Shown here: positions 24,550-34,378 of the stretch, one piece after another
How the letters are laid out: every line of letters begins with the position of its first letter
Position numbering within the stretch: the stretch's first letter is position 1
NCBI RefSeq assembly: GCF_900156785.1
Contig: NZ_FTOP01000020.1
Location: 1-51,453, forward strand
Direction: 5' to 3'
Source: Belliella pelovolcani
GTDB lineage: Bacteria; Bacteroidota; Bacteroidia; Cytophagales; Cyclobacteriaceae
Length of the DNA stretch: 51,453 nt
The notes under the pieces: model-generated
What the model was told of the DNA's origin: nothing
Database searches by the model: none
What the model saw: the letters and a program-made list of their open reading frames with translations, nothing else
Translations under genes and position numbers: made by a program

Positions 24550-25932
24550 CTAATCCACAATCAACGCCACCGTATCAGCCTTCGTCCTCACCTTCAACCA
24601 TTCCTCAAAGCGCTTCAGCTCTTGATTTCCTGGTCTTTGGCGAAACCTCGCATATGCCATCAATAAAGTGTCTTGCTTATTCTCAGCAATATTGGCCAAT
24701 ACAGCCCTATTCATCGAGAAAGTCAACAGACCAGTATGATTCACCTTCGCTTCCTTGGCTAGATCCATGACCTGTCTACTAGATTCCGCATATTGGGACA
24801 GCTCACTCTCCAAAAAAGCAATCTTCTGATCCTTGCTTTGTAGCAATACCTCGTTACGCTCGTACAGATCCTTTAATACATCCGAACGCAGAAGATTCAA
24901 ATCAGGTGTGCCATCACCACTTTGTTTGATCTTTAAGTAAGTTTTAGGAAGATTCATGACAGGGAGTTTCTTCTGTAGGCGCTCTATTTCCTCATCAGAG
25001 ATCCGTTCGCCCACCAAAGACACCTCAATCCCACTACTATCAGAAGCGAAACTATAGGTACTGGCTATGACCTGTGTCCTTGGAAAATCCATCTCAGTTA
25101 AGACAAACTGTTTCGCATTTTTCTCCCAAAATGTCCTGGTTACAATATTGTAAGCAAGATAAATACTCGGAATGATTGTCAACAGGGTAAAAATGGTGAT
25201 GTAACGCTTTACAGTCTTTTCCCTGTTTGGATCCAAAAACTCCTTCTTGGGAAACTTCATAAATCTTACAATCAGATAAGTCGACAAGCTGATGAAAACA
25301 GAGTTGATGAAAAACAAGTAGAAGGCACCAAAGAAATAATACAAGTTACCAGTGGCCAAGCCATAGCCTGCGGTACAAAGTGGGGGCATCAAAGCGGTAG
25401 CGATTGCCACCCCTGGAATCGCATTCGACTTTTCTTTTCTTGAGCCAGCCACTATGCCAGCCAGTCCACCAAATAAGGCAATCAATACATCCCAAATACT
25501 AGGTTCTGTCCTTGCCAAGAGTTCCGATTGAGCATCATTCAAGGGCGTAAAAGAAAAGTATATCGTACTGGTCAAAATACTGATGACAACAGCAATCCCC
25601 AAGTTCTTCATGGATCGCTTCAGCAATTCAAAATCATTGATCCCAGCAGCCATGCCTATACCCATGATCGGACCCATCAAGGGAGAAATTAGCATAGCAC
25701 CAATAATCACTGCCGTGGAATTTACATTCAAGCCGACGGATGCAACGAAGATAGCAAAGATCAAAATCCAGAGATTGGCACCTCGAAACTCAATGTTTTT
25801 TTTGATATAATCTATGGTCTCTAACTCATCTTCCTTACCCTCATGCAAATCAAATCTATCTTTGAAAAAGAGTAAAACTTGTAGTATTCTATTCCTTAAT
25901 CCAATCGGTTGCTTATCCTCTTGCTGCTTCAT
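24550..25932 (-). CDS. DUF389 (TIGR00341-type) multi-pass membrane protein
   Basis: The 460-aa protein carries the DUF389 core: NVNSTAVIIGAMLISPLMGP, GIGMAAGINDFELLKRS and GVAIATALMPPLCTAGYGLA, spread over about five membrane helices between residues 50 and 270. A soluble C-terminal half (about 280-460) has a coiled-coil stretch (LESELSQYAESSRQV). The biochemical function of the family is unknown. The gene is monocistronic; its 3' end directly abuts a tandem array, and the nearest minus-strand terminator is the stem at 23838, nearly 700 bases downstream. Assignment to the family is secure; the role is not. Confidence 0.88.
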   Translation of the reverse strand: MKQQEDKQPIGLRNRILQVLLFFKDRFDLHEGKEDELETIDYIKKNIEFRGANLWILIFAIFVASVGLNVNSTAVIIGAMLISPLMGPIMGIGMAAGINDFELLKRSMKNLGIAVVISILTSTIYFSFTPLNDAQSELLARTEPSIWDVLIALFGGLAGIVAGSRKEKSNAIPGVAIATALMPPLCTAGYGLATGNLYYFFGAFYLFFINSVFISLSTYLIVRFMKFPKKEFLDPNREKTVKRYITIFTLLTIIPSIYLAYNIVTRTFWEKNAKQFVLTEMDFPRTQVIASTYSFASDSSGIEVSLVGERISDEEIERLQKKLPVMNLPKTYLKIKQSGDGTPDLNLLRSDVLKDLYERNEVLLQSKDQKIAFLESELSQYAESSRQVMDLAKEAKVNHTGLLTFSMNRAVLANIAENKQDTLLMAYARFRQRPGNQELKRFEEWLKVRTKADTVALIVD

Positions 25933-27079
25933 TTTCGTCTTTTAATTCCAACAACCAAGATATAGAATTTTTTAAAAACTACAGCCAAGCCCACCTTTTT
26001 CTGGTTCAAGACTTAGTCTTGGACCTCACATCCACGCAGTTTTCAAACTGCCCTTTAAACCTGTTTTATCACAGCTAAAACTCCTAATTACTCCTTCAAA
26101 TCCATTAAAATTAATATAACTACAATAACAAGCCTAGAGAAAAAATATACTTAAATAAAAATTAACACAAGAGGATCTAACGTATTGATATAATACACTT
26201 TAAATAAAGTTTAGGGCAACCATAATTTGCAAACACTAAATAATTTAGCTGTATCTAAATCGAGATTAACGCTATTTTGATCCCTTCCCAAAATCATTCC
26301 CCTAGTACCTGCCCCATTCCCCCCAAAAAAATCCAAGTATTTACCTCCCTCGGGGAGGATCTGGGTAATCTGTACGAGCCCCCAATCTTCCAATCTTCCA
26401 ATCTTCCAATCCTCATCCCCCAATCCCTCGTTAACTACTTCCTATTCCTATTTCGCCGCAGGCATATATCTACCATATTTCGCAAAGCATATTTCACTCC
26501 ACAACTTGTCATCCTTCCAACCCTCATTACTAATCCCTCAATAACCCTCCCGATTCCTCGGGGAACCCAATCCCCCAATCTTCCAATCTTCATCCCCCAA
26601 TCCTTCATTAACTACTTCCTATTCCTATTTCGCCGCAGGCATATATCTACCATATTTCGCAAAGCATATTTCACTCTACAACTTGTCATCCTTCCAACCC
26701 TCATTACTAATCCCTCAATAACCCTCCCGATTCCTCGGGGAACCCAATCCCCCAATCTTCCAATCCTCATCCCCCAATCCCTCATTAACTAGTTCCTATT
26801 CCTATTTCGCCGCAGGCATATATCTACCATATTTCGCAAAGCATATTTCACTCCACAACTTGTCATCCTTCCAACCCTCATTACTAATCCCTCAATAACC
26901 CTCCCGAATCCTCAGCGAACTAAATCCCCTAATAACTTCCCCTTCATCAGATAAAACCTTATTTTTGCAATAGGTATAATTTCCATTAATTAAGTGAACC
27001 ACTAGAATCGAAAACTCCGTAATTTCTTTTACTTTAATGGAAACTCGCAAAAACATAGACAGAACTCTTTTTTGAAACA
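25933..27079. repeat. Spacer with 177-bp tandem array
   Basis: No gene. From 25933 to 26280 the sequence is AT-rich and otherwise featureless. From about 26380 to 26910 there are three tandem units described separately. The final 150 bases before the receiver gene show nothing recognisable. Confidence 0.6.
26380..26910. repeat. 177-bp tandem repeat, 3 copies
   Basis: The phrase CGCCGCAGGCATATATCTAC starts at 26454, 26631 and 26808, exactly 177 bases apart each time. Each unit contains ACTTGTCATCCTTCCAACC and a GATTCCTCGGGGAA half-palindrome. Diverged single copies of the central element are near 21136, 23468 and 30243. An open frame across the array is a by-product of the repeat. Confidence 0.9.
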
Positions 27080-27454
27080 ATGAATAAAGCAATCAACAAA
27101 ATCATTTTTGTAGACGATGATAAAATCCAGCATATGATCAACAAGAAAAATATGCTACGGATCAAACCTGACCTGGAACTTATTTTCTTCCAGAATCCTT
27201 TTTCGGCATTAGAATGGCTAGAAGTCAACGCCACAGACCTATTGCTATTAGATATCAATATGCCTGAAATGAGTGGTTGGGAGTTTCTTGACCTTTTGGA
27301 GCAAAAGAAAATTCATGTTCCAGTCAACATGCTTAGCTCATCAATGGATCCAGATGACATCGCAAAAAGTAAAGATTACAAGATGGTGGAAGGTTTCTTA
27401 GTCAAACCCCTTCAAGTCGAAGTGATAGAAGAGCTACTCAATCCCTTAGAATGA
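27080..27454 (+). CDS. Single-domain response regulator (CheY-like)
   Basis: The 124-aa protein is a lone receiver domain: acidic cluster VDDDKIQ near residues 11-13, phospho-acceptor Asp in LLLLDINMPEMSGWEF (about residue 58), switch Ser in MLSSSMDP, and the invariant Lys in FLVKPLQ. No output domain follows, so it acts by protein contact in a phosphorelay. No kinase is adjacent. It is 54 bases upstream of the MlaE-like gene and could share its transcript. The assignment is secure; the pathway is unknown. Confidence 0.9.
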   Translation: MNKAINKIIFVDDDKIQHMINKKNMLRIKPDLELIFFQNPFSALEWLEVNATDLLLLDINMPEMSGWEFLDLLEQKKIHVPVNMLSSSMDPDDIAKSKDYKMVEGFLVKPLQVEVIEELLNPLE

Positions 27455-27508
27455 TATTCATCATTTTTAATTCAAATTGCTTACTTTCGTCAGTTAGAAA
27501 ATATACTT

Positions 27509-28306
27509 ATGTCAGAAATTATTGAAAGAAACAGACCTGTATTGTCAAAAAAACTGGATAAGTTTTTTACTGGACTGGCAGATGCATTTCGATTTGTCAA
27601 AAGGTTTTTTCAAGAAGTCTGGTTTCCCCCTTACGAGTTCAAGGAAATCCTACGCCAATGCTATGAAATTGGCTACAGGTCATTGCCCCTGATCTCCCTC
27701 ACAGGTTTTATCGTCGGAATTGTATTTACCAATCAGTCTAGACCCTCTCTTTCAGAGTTTGGCGCTACATCTTGGCTACCAGCCTTGATTTCTATCGCCA
27801 TCATACGAGCCATGGGACCTTTGGTCACAGCTTTGATTGCCGCTGGCAAAGTAGGATCCAGCATAGGTGCAGAAATAGGCTCCATGAAAGTGACAGAGCA
27901 AATTGACGCCATGGAAGTATCTGCCATCAACCCTTTCAAATACCTTGTGGTAACTAGAACCATTGCCACCACCTTAATGATTCCTGTACTGGTACTTTAC
28001 ACAGATTTTGTAGCGCTGATGGGCTCTTTTATCAATGTCAATCAAAATGAATTGGTCAGCTTATCCACTTTCTTTGTTCAAGTATTCGAAGCGATTTCAT
28101 TTTTGGATGTATTTTCATCCCTAATCAAATCCCTAGTCTTTGGTTTTACCATCGGTATCGTGGGTTGTTACAAAGGATACAACTCCTCAAATGGAACCGA
28201 AGGAGTAGGAAAAGCAGCAAATGCCTCTGTGGTCATGTCCATGTTCTTGATTTTTATAGAAGAGCTACTTGCACTCCAAATCGTAAACGCCATCCGATAT
28301 GCCTAG
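27509..28306 (+). CDS. MlaE-like ABC transporter permease
   Basis: The 265-aa inner-membrane protein belongs to the MlaE/YrbE permease family, shown by FTNQSRPSLSEFGATSWLPA, IRAMGPLVTALIAAGKVGSS and GAEIGSMKVTEQIDAMEVSA, followed by further membrane helices. In the family it works with an MlaF ATPase and MlaD to move phospholipids between the inner and outer membranes. Its last codons overlap the ATPase gene by eight bases, so the three genes form one operon. The protein has an extra N-terminal helix of about 45 residues, as is usual for Bacteroidota members. Confidence 0.92.
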   Translation: MSEIIERNRPVLSKKLDKFFTGLADAFRFVKRFFQEVWFPPYEFKEILRQCYEIGYRSLPLISLTGFIVGIVFTNQSRPSLSEFGATSWLPALISIAIIRAMGPLVTALIAAGKVGSSIGAEIGSMKVTEQIDAMEVSAINPFKYLVVTRTIATTLMIPVLVLYTDFVALMGSFINVNQNELVSLSTFFVQVFEAISFLDVFSSLIKSLVFGFTIGIVGCYKGYNSSNGTEGVGKAANASVVMSMFLIFIEELLALQIVNAIRYA

Positions 28307-29060
28307 TGACTACACCAACAAAATCGTAGAAATCAGAGGTGTCAGAAAGTCCTTTGATGATAATCACGTCCTCAGGGGTGTGGACCTAGATCTCTATGAA
28401 AGAGAAAACCTGGTTGTCTTGGGAAAATCAGGTAGCGGAAAATCAGTATTGATCAAATTGATGGTTGGATTACTTCGACAGGATGAAGGTACCATCAATA
28501 TCTTTGGTCAAGATACAAGCAAGCTTTCACTCAAGGAGCTCAATAAACTCCGTCTGAAGATCGGCTTTGCTTTTCAGGCTTCAGCGCTTTATGATAGTAT
28601 GACTGTCAGAGAAAATATGGAGTTTCCACTGGTGAGAAATGTCAAAAACCTGACAAGAAAAGAAATAGATAAAAAAGTGGAAGGGCTATTGGATTCAGTA
28701 GGCTTACCCAAGACCATCAATCAGATGCCTGCCGAACTCTCCGGAGGACAAAAGAAGCGGATTGGTATTGCTAGAACATTGATCTTAGAGCCAGAAATCA
28801 TGCTTTATGATGAACCTACGGCGGGTTTGGATCCCACTACCTGCATTGATATCAATAACCTGATCAATCAGGTAAGAGAAGAGTACAATACCTCTTCTAT
28901 CGTCATCACACATGACCTCACTTGTGCCAAAGTAACAGGTGACCGCATGGCGGTTCTGATAGAGGGACAATTCCAAGCCATTGGAAGCTTCGAAGAGGTT
29001 TTTGCACAAGCCAAAGACCCTAAAGTGAAATCATTCTACGACTATAACTTCATTCAATAA
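28299..29060 (+). CDS. MlaF-like ABC transporter ATPase
   Basis: The 253-aa ATPase has Walker A (LGKSGSGKSVLIKLM), the Q-loop in IGFAFQASALYDS, the signature ELSGGQKKRIGIAR, Walker B with LYDEPTAGLDP, and the switch His in VITHDL. The close spacing and overlaps with the permease (8 bases) and with the MlaD gene (one base) show a single transcription unit. It supplies ATP hydrolysis for lipid transport by the complex on the cytoplasmic face. Confidence 0.94.
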   Translation: MPSDYTNKIVEIRGVRKSFDDNHVLRGVDLDLYERENLVVLGKSGSGKSVLIKLMVGLLRQDEGTINIFGQDTSKLSLKELNKLRLKIGFAFQASALYDSMTVRENMEFPLVRNVKNLTRKEIDKKVEGLLDSVGLPKTINQMPAELSGGQKKRIGIARTLILEPEIMLYDEPTAGLDPTTCIDINNLINQVREEYNTSSIVITHDLTCAKVTGDRMAVLIEGQFQAIGSFEEVFAQAKDPKVKSFYDYNFIQ

Positions 29061-30028
29061 TGAGAAACGATAATAAAAAAACAGTTTTGGTTGGTGTATT
29101 CGTATTGATCGGAATCATCATCCTCGTGGCAGGAATCATGACCCTTGGGGGACAGCAGAAGAAATTCGTCAAAAGCATCAGCCTCAAAGCAGTATTTGAT
29201 GATGTGGCAGGGCTACAGACAGGTAACAATGTTTGGTTCTCCGGTGTGAAAATAGGTACCGTCAAAAAAATCAACTTCTATGGAGACTCTCAAGTAGAGA
29301 TCGAAATGAATGTTGAATCCAAGTCAAAGGAGTATATCCGCAAGGATTCCAAAGCAACAATCAGCTCTGATGGTCTGATTGGTAACAAAATCATCGTCAT
29401 CTATGGAGGTACTTCCCAAGCTCCAGTAGTAGAAAATGGCGACAGGTTGATCTCTGAAATGCCATTGGATACAGACAAAATGATGGAAACACTCCAAGAA
29501 AATAATAAGAACCTTGTATCCATTACCAATGACCTCAAAGTGCTGACAGGTAAAATTGCAGATGGCGAAGGTATCATTGGTGCTGTCTTGACAGATTCTA
29601 CCTTGGCGATGAATTTCAGAAACATTCTGCTCAACCTAGAGCGAACAGCAATCAGAAGCAATCAAATGGCCAATGATCTATCAAAGCTTTCCGCAAGTCT
29701 CAATCAAGAGGGAAATCTAGTACATGATCTCCTTACCGATAAGGAAATTTACGGCAATCTCCAAAAATCAATCATTGACCTTCAGTCAACTGCCGATAAT
29801 GCGAAGCAGATGACAGATAATCTGAATAATGTTACCAACAAACTCAATGGCACGGACAATGCTATCGGAACCCTATTGAATGATCCAGCTTTCAATGAAA
29901 CCTTGAAAAGTACTTTCATCAATCTTGATAGCTCTACGATGAACCTCAATCGTGGATTAGAAGCTTTAGAATACACTTGGCCTTTCCGCCGTGGCTTCAA
30001 ACGCATGAACAAAGCCAACGAAAACTAA
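29060..30028 (+). CDS. MlaD-family MCE-domain lipid-transport protein
   Basis: The 322-aa protein has one N-terminal membrane helix (VLVGVFVLIGIIILVAGI) and a single MCE domain (LKAVFDDVAGLQTGNNVWFS, GVKIGTVKKI, ISSDGLIGNKIIVIYGG, about residues 35-125). A long helical C-terminal part follows with repeated N/L/T-rich segments (TDNLNNVTNKLNGTDNAIG). MCE proteins form hexameric rings that carry lipid across the periplasm, here anchored to the inner membrane. The ATG overlaps the ATPase stop (TAATG). A terminator follows 25 bases after the stop. The helical tail may extend the tunnel, as proposed for longer MCE proteins (inference). Confidence 0.92.
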   Translation: MRNDNKKTVLVGVFVLIGIIILVAGIMTLGGQQKKFVKSISLKAVFDDVAGLQTGNNVWFSGVKIGTVKKINFYGDSQVEIEMNVESKSKEYIRKDSKATISSDGLIGNKIIVIYGGTSQAPVVENGDRLISEMPLDTDKMMETLQENNKNLVSITNDLKVLTGKIADGEGIIGAVLTDSTLAMNFRNILLNLERTAIRSNQMANDLSKLSASLNQEGNLVHDLLTDKEIYGNLQKSIIDLQSTADNAKQMTDNLNNVTNKLNGTDNAIGTLLNDPAFNETLKSTFINLDSSTMNLNRGLEALEYTWPFRRGFKRMNKANEN

Positions 30029-30460
30029 CCTGACTCACGTTCAATAAAATACCCAAACCCTTCCATCCGAAGGGTTTTTTTTACCCCCAATCCCCTATCC
30101 TTCAATAACTAGTTGATTCGTGTAATCGTGTAATCGATTAGAATCCTACACTTTACTCAATTCCCCAGTTACTCAATTCCCCAATCTAAAATCTGAAATC
30201 TAAAATTTAATCCCCAATCCCTTAATCAACTTATTCCCAGTCCTATTTCGCCGTAGGCCTATTTCTACTTTATATCGCAAAGCATATTTCACTCCATTTT
30301 CCATAAAAACTCGCCTTGGATTTATGTTTCACTCTCCAAATTACCTTGTTCTCAATTCTCCCTTCCTCCTTCCAAACCCATTTTTTCCCGATCATAGAGC
30401 CTTGTTTTGATTCGTTTAGGGCTTAGCGTATTTTCGTCCATAGACATTTATCATATAACC
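30029..30460. other. Spacer with terminator and one diverged repeat
   Basis: After the terminator at 30054-30081 there are pyrimidine-rich phrases, and near 30243 a diverged copy of the TATTTCGCCG...GCAAAGCATATTTCAC element. No gene. Confidence 0.6.
30054..30081 (+). terminator. Terminator of the MlaEFD-like operon
   Basis: AAACCCTTC and GAAGGGTTT form a nine-pair stem with a five-base loop, followed directly by a run of T. Confidence 0.85.
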
Positions 30461-33154
30461 ATGAAAAAAATATACCTCTCCTTTTTGGCGATCATGCTCT
30501 TTGCTGTCACCATGGCTCAGCAAATTCCATCACCAAAAGAACACTTTGGTTTCAATATCGGGGATGACTACATGCTCGCGACCTTTGAAGCTACGGATGC
30601 CTACTTTAGAAAAGTAGCCGAACTATCCGACAGAGTAAAGTTCGTAGAAATTGGACCATCTGAAGAAGGAAGACAGATGCCGATGATGATCGTCACTTCT
30701 CCTAAAAACCACCAAAACCTTGCGCAATACAAAGAGATTTCCCAAAAACTCGGTAGGGCAGAGGTGGCAGAAGATGAAGCCAAAAGACTTTCCAAAATAG
30801 GCAAGCCAGTAGTATGGATCGATGGAGGACTCCACTCCACTGAAACAGTAGCATCCCATCAATTGATCGAAACCTACTACCAATTGGTTACCAGAAATGA
30901 TGAGGAGACTCTCAGGTTATTGGATGACTTGGTGATTTTGCTAGTTCATACCAATCCCGATGGACAGGAGATCATCACCAACTGGTACATGAGTCAGGAA
31001 GATCCTGAGAAAAGAAACATGCGCTCTCCTTACATGTACCAGAAATATGTGGGGCATGACAACAACAGAGATTTTTTCATGAACAACATGAAAGAATCCA
31101 CCAACCTTTCCCTACAACAATATGTAGAATGGATTCCTCAGATCATCTACAATCACCACCAAACATCCCCAGCAGGAACTGTAGTAGCAGGGCCTCCATA
31201 CAGAGATCCTTTCAACCATGTCTTTGATCCACTGATCATGACCAGTTTGGATGGAGTAGGTGCTGCCATGATCAACAGGTTGAATGTTGAAGACAAGCCG
31301 GGCTATACCAGACTTAGCGGTTCAGTGTTTTCCTCTTGGTGGAACGGTGGCTTGAGAACAACCCCCTATTTCCACAACATCATCGGGATTCTAACAGAAA
31401 CTACCGGAAGCCCTACACCTTCTGAAATTCCACTAGTTCCTGAAAGATTGATTCCTACCCATGCGACTCCTTATCCAGTAGAGCCTCAAGCTTGGAATTT
31501 CCAGAGATCTATTGATTATTCGGTTTCGATGAATTATGCTGTTTTGGACTATGCCAGCAGAAATGCCGATGCCTTACTTTTCAATATTTACAAAATGGGT
31601 AAAAATGCCATCGATAGAGGCAATATGGATCACTGGACCAAGTATCCAAAAAGATCAGCCGCAGTCACAGCAGCTTTCGAAGCTGATAGATCCAATGACA
31701 GTGGTAATAATAACTGGAGAAGGGGTGTTCCTACTGAGTTTTTTGACAAAATCTACAAAGATCCTGAATTGAGAGACCCTAGAGGCTTTATCCTTCCAGC
31801 AGACCAAACAGATTTCCCTACAGCAGTAAAGTTCTTGAATGCTTTGATCAAATCAGGTATTCAGGTACACCAAGCCACTGAAGATTTCTCAGTCAATGGC
31901 AAGGCCTATCCAAAAGGTTCTTACATTGTCAAAACAGCACAAGCTTTCAGACCACATATCTTGGATATGTTTGAACCACAAGATCATCCAAATGACTTCC
32001 AATATCCAGGGGGACCTCCAGTTAGACCTTATGATGCAGCAGGCTGGACTTTGGCATTTTCCATGGGAGTTGAGTTCGATAGGATTTTAGATGGATTTGA
32101 TGGTCCTTTTGAAGCCTTGGCTTATGGTGAAGTGTTGCCTATGCCAGCTCAGACTGTGGCTGCTGGTTCAGGATTCATGTTAGATGTAAGAGTCAACAAT
32201 ACCTTTATAGCCATCAACGACTTACTCAAGGCTGGTGTGGATGTGCAAAGGACAACTGAAGATATAAATGGCATGCCGGCAGGTTCATTCTTTGTGGCAG
32301 CTAGAGGAAGAAATATCCTTCAAAAGGCAGCTCAAGAACATGGAGTCAAGGCTGTCCCTGCTTCCAAACCAAGAAATACAAAAAAAGTAACTCCTTCTAG
32401 AATAGCACTATTTGACTATTATGGAGGTTCTATGCCTTCTGGTTGGGTGAGATGGATGCTGGAGCAGTACAACTTCCCTTTCCAAGTGGTATATCCACAA
32501 GAGATTGACAAAGGAAACCTCAATGCCAAATATGATGTCATGCTATTTATCGGTCCTGGCATGCCAGGATTAGGTAATTCACCTTCTAGAAATCAAGCAG
32601 ACCCAGCTGATATCGCGGAAGAGTACCATGCACTACTGGGGACTTTGTCAACAGATACCTCCATACCTGCCATCAAGCAGTTTATGGAAAATGGAGGAAA
32701 GGTAGTCGCAGTAGGAGCAGCAACTTCTTTAGCTTATCATTTAGAACTGCCTGTAAAAAATGCGCTGGTAGAAACTACTGCTGATGGCAGAGAAAGGAGC
32801 TTGACTGGAGATAAATATTATATCCCTGGCAGTATCCTCAGAGCCAACATAGCAACAGATAGCCCAGTGAATTACGGGATGAATCAATCAGCCAACATGA
32901 TTTTCAATAACTCCCCTGTTTTCAAGTTGGCAGACAATGCACAAGGTGTAAAACCTTTGGCATGGTTTGATGAAACTTCCCCGCTTGTCAGTGGATGGGC
33001 ATGGGGAGAAGACTATTTGAAAAATGGCGTGGTAGCCTTTGAAGCTAATGTAGGAAAAGGTAAGCTTTATGCCTTTGGCCCCGAAATCACCTTCCGAGCT
33101 CAAGCACATGGCACCTTCAAAATGCTCTTCAACAACCTTTACCAAACAAAGTAA
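30461..33154 (+). CDS. Exported M14-family zinc carboxypeptidase-like protein
   Basis: The open frame extends upstream to 30407, but the ATG at 30461 gives a proper signal peptide (MKKIYLSFLAIMLFAVTMAQ), so this start is preferred (897 aa). The N-terminal half is an M14 metallopeptidase: zinc ligands His125 and Glu128 in GGLHSTE, then VHTNPDG and NHHQTSP with a further His. A long C-terminal part ends in a glutamine-amidotransferase-like fold region (LFIGPGMPG, GGKVVAVGAATSLA). Large proteins of this kind are common in Bacteroidota and probably trim peptides in the periplasm or on the surface. It is monocistronic, with hairpins downstream. Confidence 0.87.
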   Translation: MKKIYLSFLAIMLFAVTMAQQIPSPKEHFGFNIGDDYMLATFEATDAYFRKVAELSDRVKFVEIGPSEEGRQMPMMIVTSPKNHQNLAQYKEISQKLGRAEVAEDEAKRLSKIGKPVVWIDGGLHSTETVASHQLIETYYQLVTRNDEETLRLLDDLVILLVHTNPDGQEIITNWYMSQEDPEKRNMRSPYMYQKYVGHDNNRDFFMNNMKESTNLSLQQYVEWIPQIIYNHHQTSPAGTVVAGPPYRDPFNHVFDPLIMTSLDGVGAAMINRLNVEDKPGYTRLSGSVFSSWWNGGLRTTPYFHNIIGILTETTGSPTPSEIPLVPERLIPTHATPYPVEPQAWNFQRSIDYSVSMNYAVLDYASRNADALLFNIYKMGKNAIDRGNMDHWTKYPKRSAAVTAAFEADRSNDSGNNNWRRGVPTEFFDKIYKDPELRDPRGFILPADQTDFPTAVKFLNALIKSGIQVHQATEDFSVNGKAYPKGSYIVKTAQAFRPHILDMFEPQDHPNDFQYPGGPPVRPYDAAGWTLAFSMGVEFDRILDGFDGPFEALAYGEVLPMPAQTVAAGSGFMLDVRVNNTFIAINDLLKAGVDVQRTTEDINGMPAGSFFVAARGRNILQKAAQEHGVKAVPASKPRNTKKVTPSRIALFDYYGGSMPSGWVRWMLEQYNFPFQVVYPQEIDKGNLNAKYDVMLFIGPGMPGLGNSPSRNQADPADIAEEYHALLGTLSTDTSIPAIKQFMENGGKVVAVGAATSLAYHLELPVKNALVETTADGRERSLTGDKYYIPGSILRANIATDSPVNYGMNQSANMIFNNSPVFKLADNAQGVKPLAWFDETSPLVSGWAWGEDYLKNGVVAFEANVGKGKLYAFGPEITFRAQAHGTFKMLFNNLYQTK

Positions 33155-33160
33155 CTCAAG

Positions 33161-33246
33161 AACCTTTGAGGTTTTCCAAAACCTCGAAGGTTTCTTAACA
33201 TTTCTCTCTTAACCTTTGAGGTTTCCAAAACCTCGAAGGTTTTTTA
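33161..33246. repeat. Two tandem AACCTT-GAGGTT hairpins
   Basis: 33161-33193 and 33211-33246 are two copies of AACCTTTGAGGTTT...AAACCTCGAAGGTT. The second ends in TTTTTT and can act as a terminator for the peptidase gene. Further copies lie at 12207 and 12875. Confidence 0.7.
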
Positions 33247-33344
33247 CATTTACCTTCGCCTTTAATTTTCAGAATAGTAGATGAGATAAGTAATTGTAGA
33301 TGCAATCTACACTCAGGAATAATCACTAATCTTTCATTAATCCA

Positions 33345-33380
33345 AAAAAAGCCTTTGAGATCCCTCTCAAAGGCTTTTTT
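33345..33380. terminator. Bidirectional terminator
   Basis: AAAAAA GCCTTTGAGA, loop TCCC, TCTCAAAGGC TTTTTT: a perfect ten-pair stem with A-run before and T-run after, serving the convergent peptidase and OmpA genes. Confidence 0.9.
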
Positions 33381-33419
33381 CAATTTTATAATCTTCCAAT
33401 TTTCCAATCTTAAATCCCC

Positions 33420-34265
33420 TTATTCCATCAAGGCAAAGAACTTATCCAAATCAGGAATAATCACAATACGAGTTCTTCTGTTTTTCGCCATGTTTTCTGG
33501 GCTATCATTATCTACTAATGGCATGTAGCTGCTTCTTCCAGCGGCAATTAGTTTCTCTGGTGCTACATTGTATTTGCTCTGAAGCGCCCTTACAATAGAA
33601 GTTGCTCGTTTTACACTCAAGTCCCAGTTGTCTTGTAGTATCGCCGTATTGATACTTCTTGGGTCAGTATGTCCTTCGATCATGACCTCCATGGATGGCT
33701 CTGAATTGATCACCTCTGCCAATTTGCTAAGTAATCCATCTGCATTTCTGCTGACAACGTAGCTCCCCGTGTTGAAAAGTAGACGGTCAGAAACAGAAAT
33801 CATGACAACAGTCTTGTCTATATCGATCTGGATATCATCATTCTCCTGTGCAGAACCATCGGTGATTGATTTTTTGAGATTATGGGAAATGGCTAGATTC
33901 ACAGAATCTTCTAATGTCTGGGCATTGGCGAGCTTATTTGGATCTACATTGGCTAGCGTAGCCTTCAATTTGTCTCTGCCATTATTGGACATAGGAACAG
34001 CGCCATCCAAAGTATACTTGCTATCACTTTCTTCCCTGAGGGAATTGATCTTAGCATTGTACTCCTCAACCCTTCTTTCGATTCTAGCAAAGCGGTCTTC
34101 TAGAATTCGCTTTTCTTCTTCCAGCTTTTCTTTTTCAGCTGTAGTCTCAGACAACATATAAGCAGTAGTATTGTAGTCATTTTCAAGTGCTACATACTTC
34201 TTTTTCGACACACAGGAAGCTACCAAAGCCCCTGATAATAAAGTGATTGTTATGACTCTTTTCAT
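33420..34265 (-). CDS. OmpA-family peptidoglycan-binding lipoprotein
   Basis: The signal peptide ends in a lipobox (LVASC, Cys17), so the protein should be lipid-anchored. A coiled coil follows (about residues 40-80, EKEKLEEEKRILEDRFARIE). The C-terminal OmpA/MotB domain has VMIEGHTDPRS, DNWDLSVKRATSIVRALQ and MAKNRRTRIVI, the residues that bind diaminopimelate in peptidoglycan. It probably tethers the outer membrane to the cell wall. It is monocistronic, convergent with the peptidase gene and sharing its terminator. Confidence 0.92.
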   Translation of the reverse strand: MKRVITITLLSGALVASCVSKKKYVALENDYNTTAYMLSETTAEKEKLEEEKRILEDRFARIERRVEEYNAKINSLREESDSKYTLDGAVPMSNNGRDKLKATLANVDPNKLANAQTLEDSVNLAISHNLKKSITDGSAQENDDIQIDIDKTVVMISVSDRLLFNTGSYVVSRNADGLLSKLAEVINSEPSMEVMIEGHTDPRSINTAILQDNWDLSVKRATSIVRALQSKYNVAPEKLIAAGRSSYMPLVDNDSPENMAKNRRTRIVIIPDLDKFFALME

Positions 34266-34378
34266 AAGTTGGTTTGTTTTATTTTTACCAACTTTTTCAA
34301 AAACAAAGCCACAGAAAACCAGCTAGTATTTTTTACCCTATAATTGTTTATCTCACAGTGTATTTTGTCAAAAAATAA

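Noticed and set aside
26277-26792. Open frame of 171 codons on plus
   Set aside because: It is a translation of the 177-bp tandem array (unit length divisible by three), with repeating peptide phrases and no gene context.
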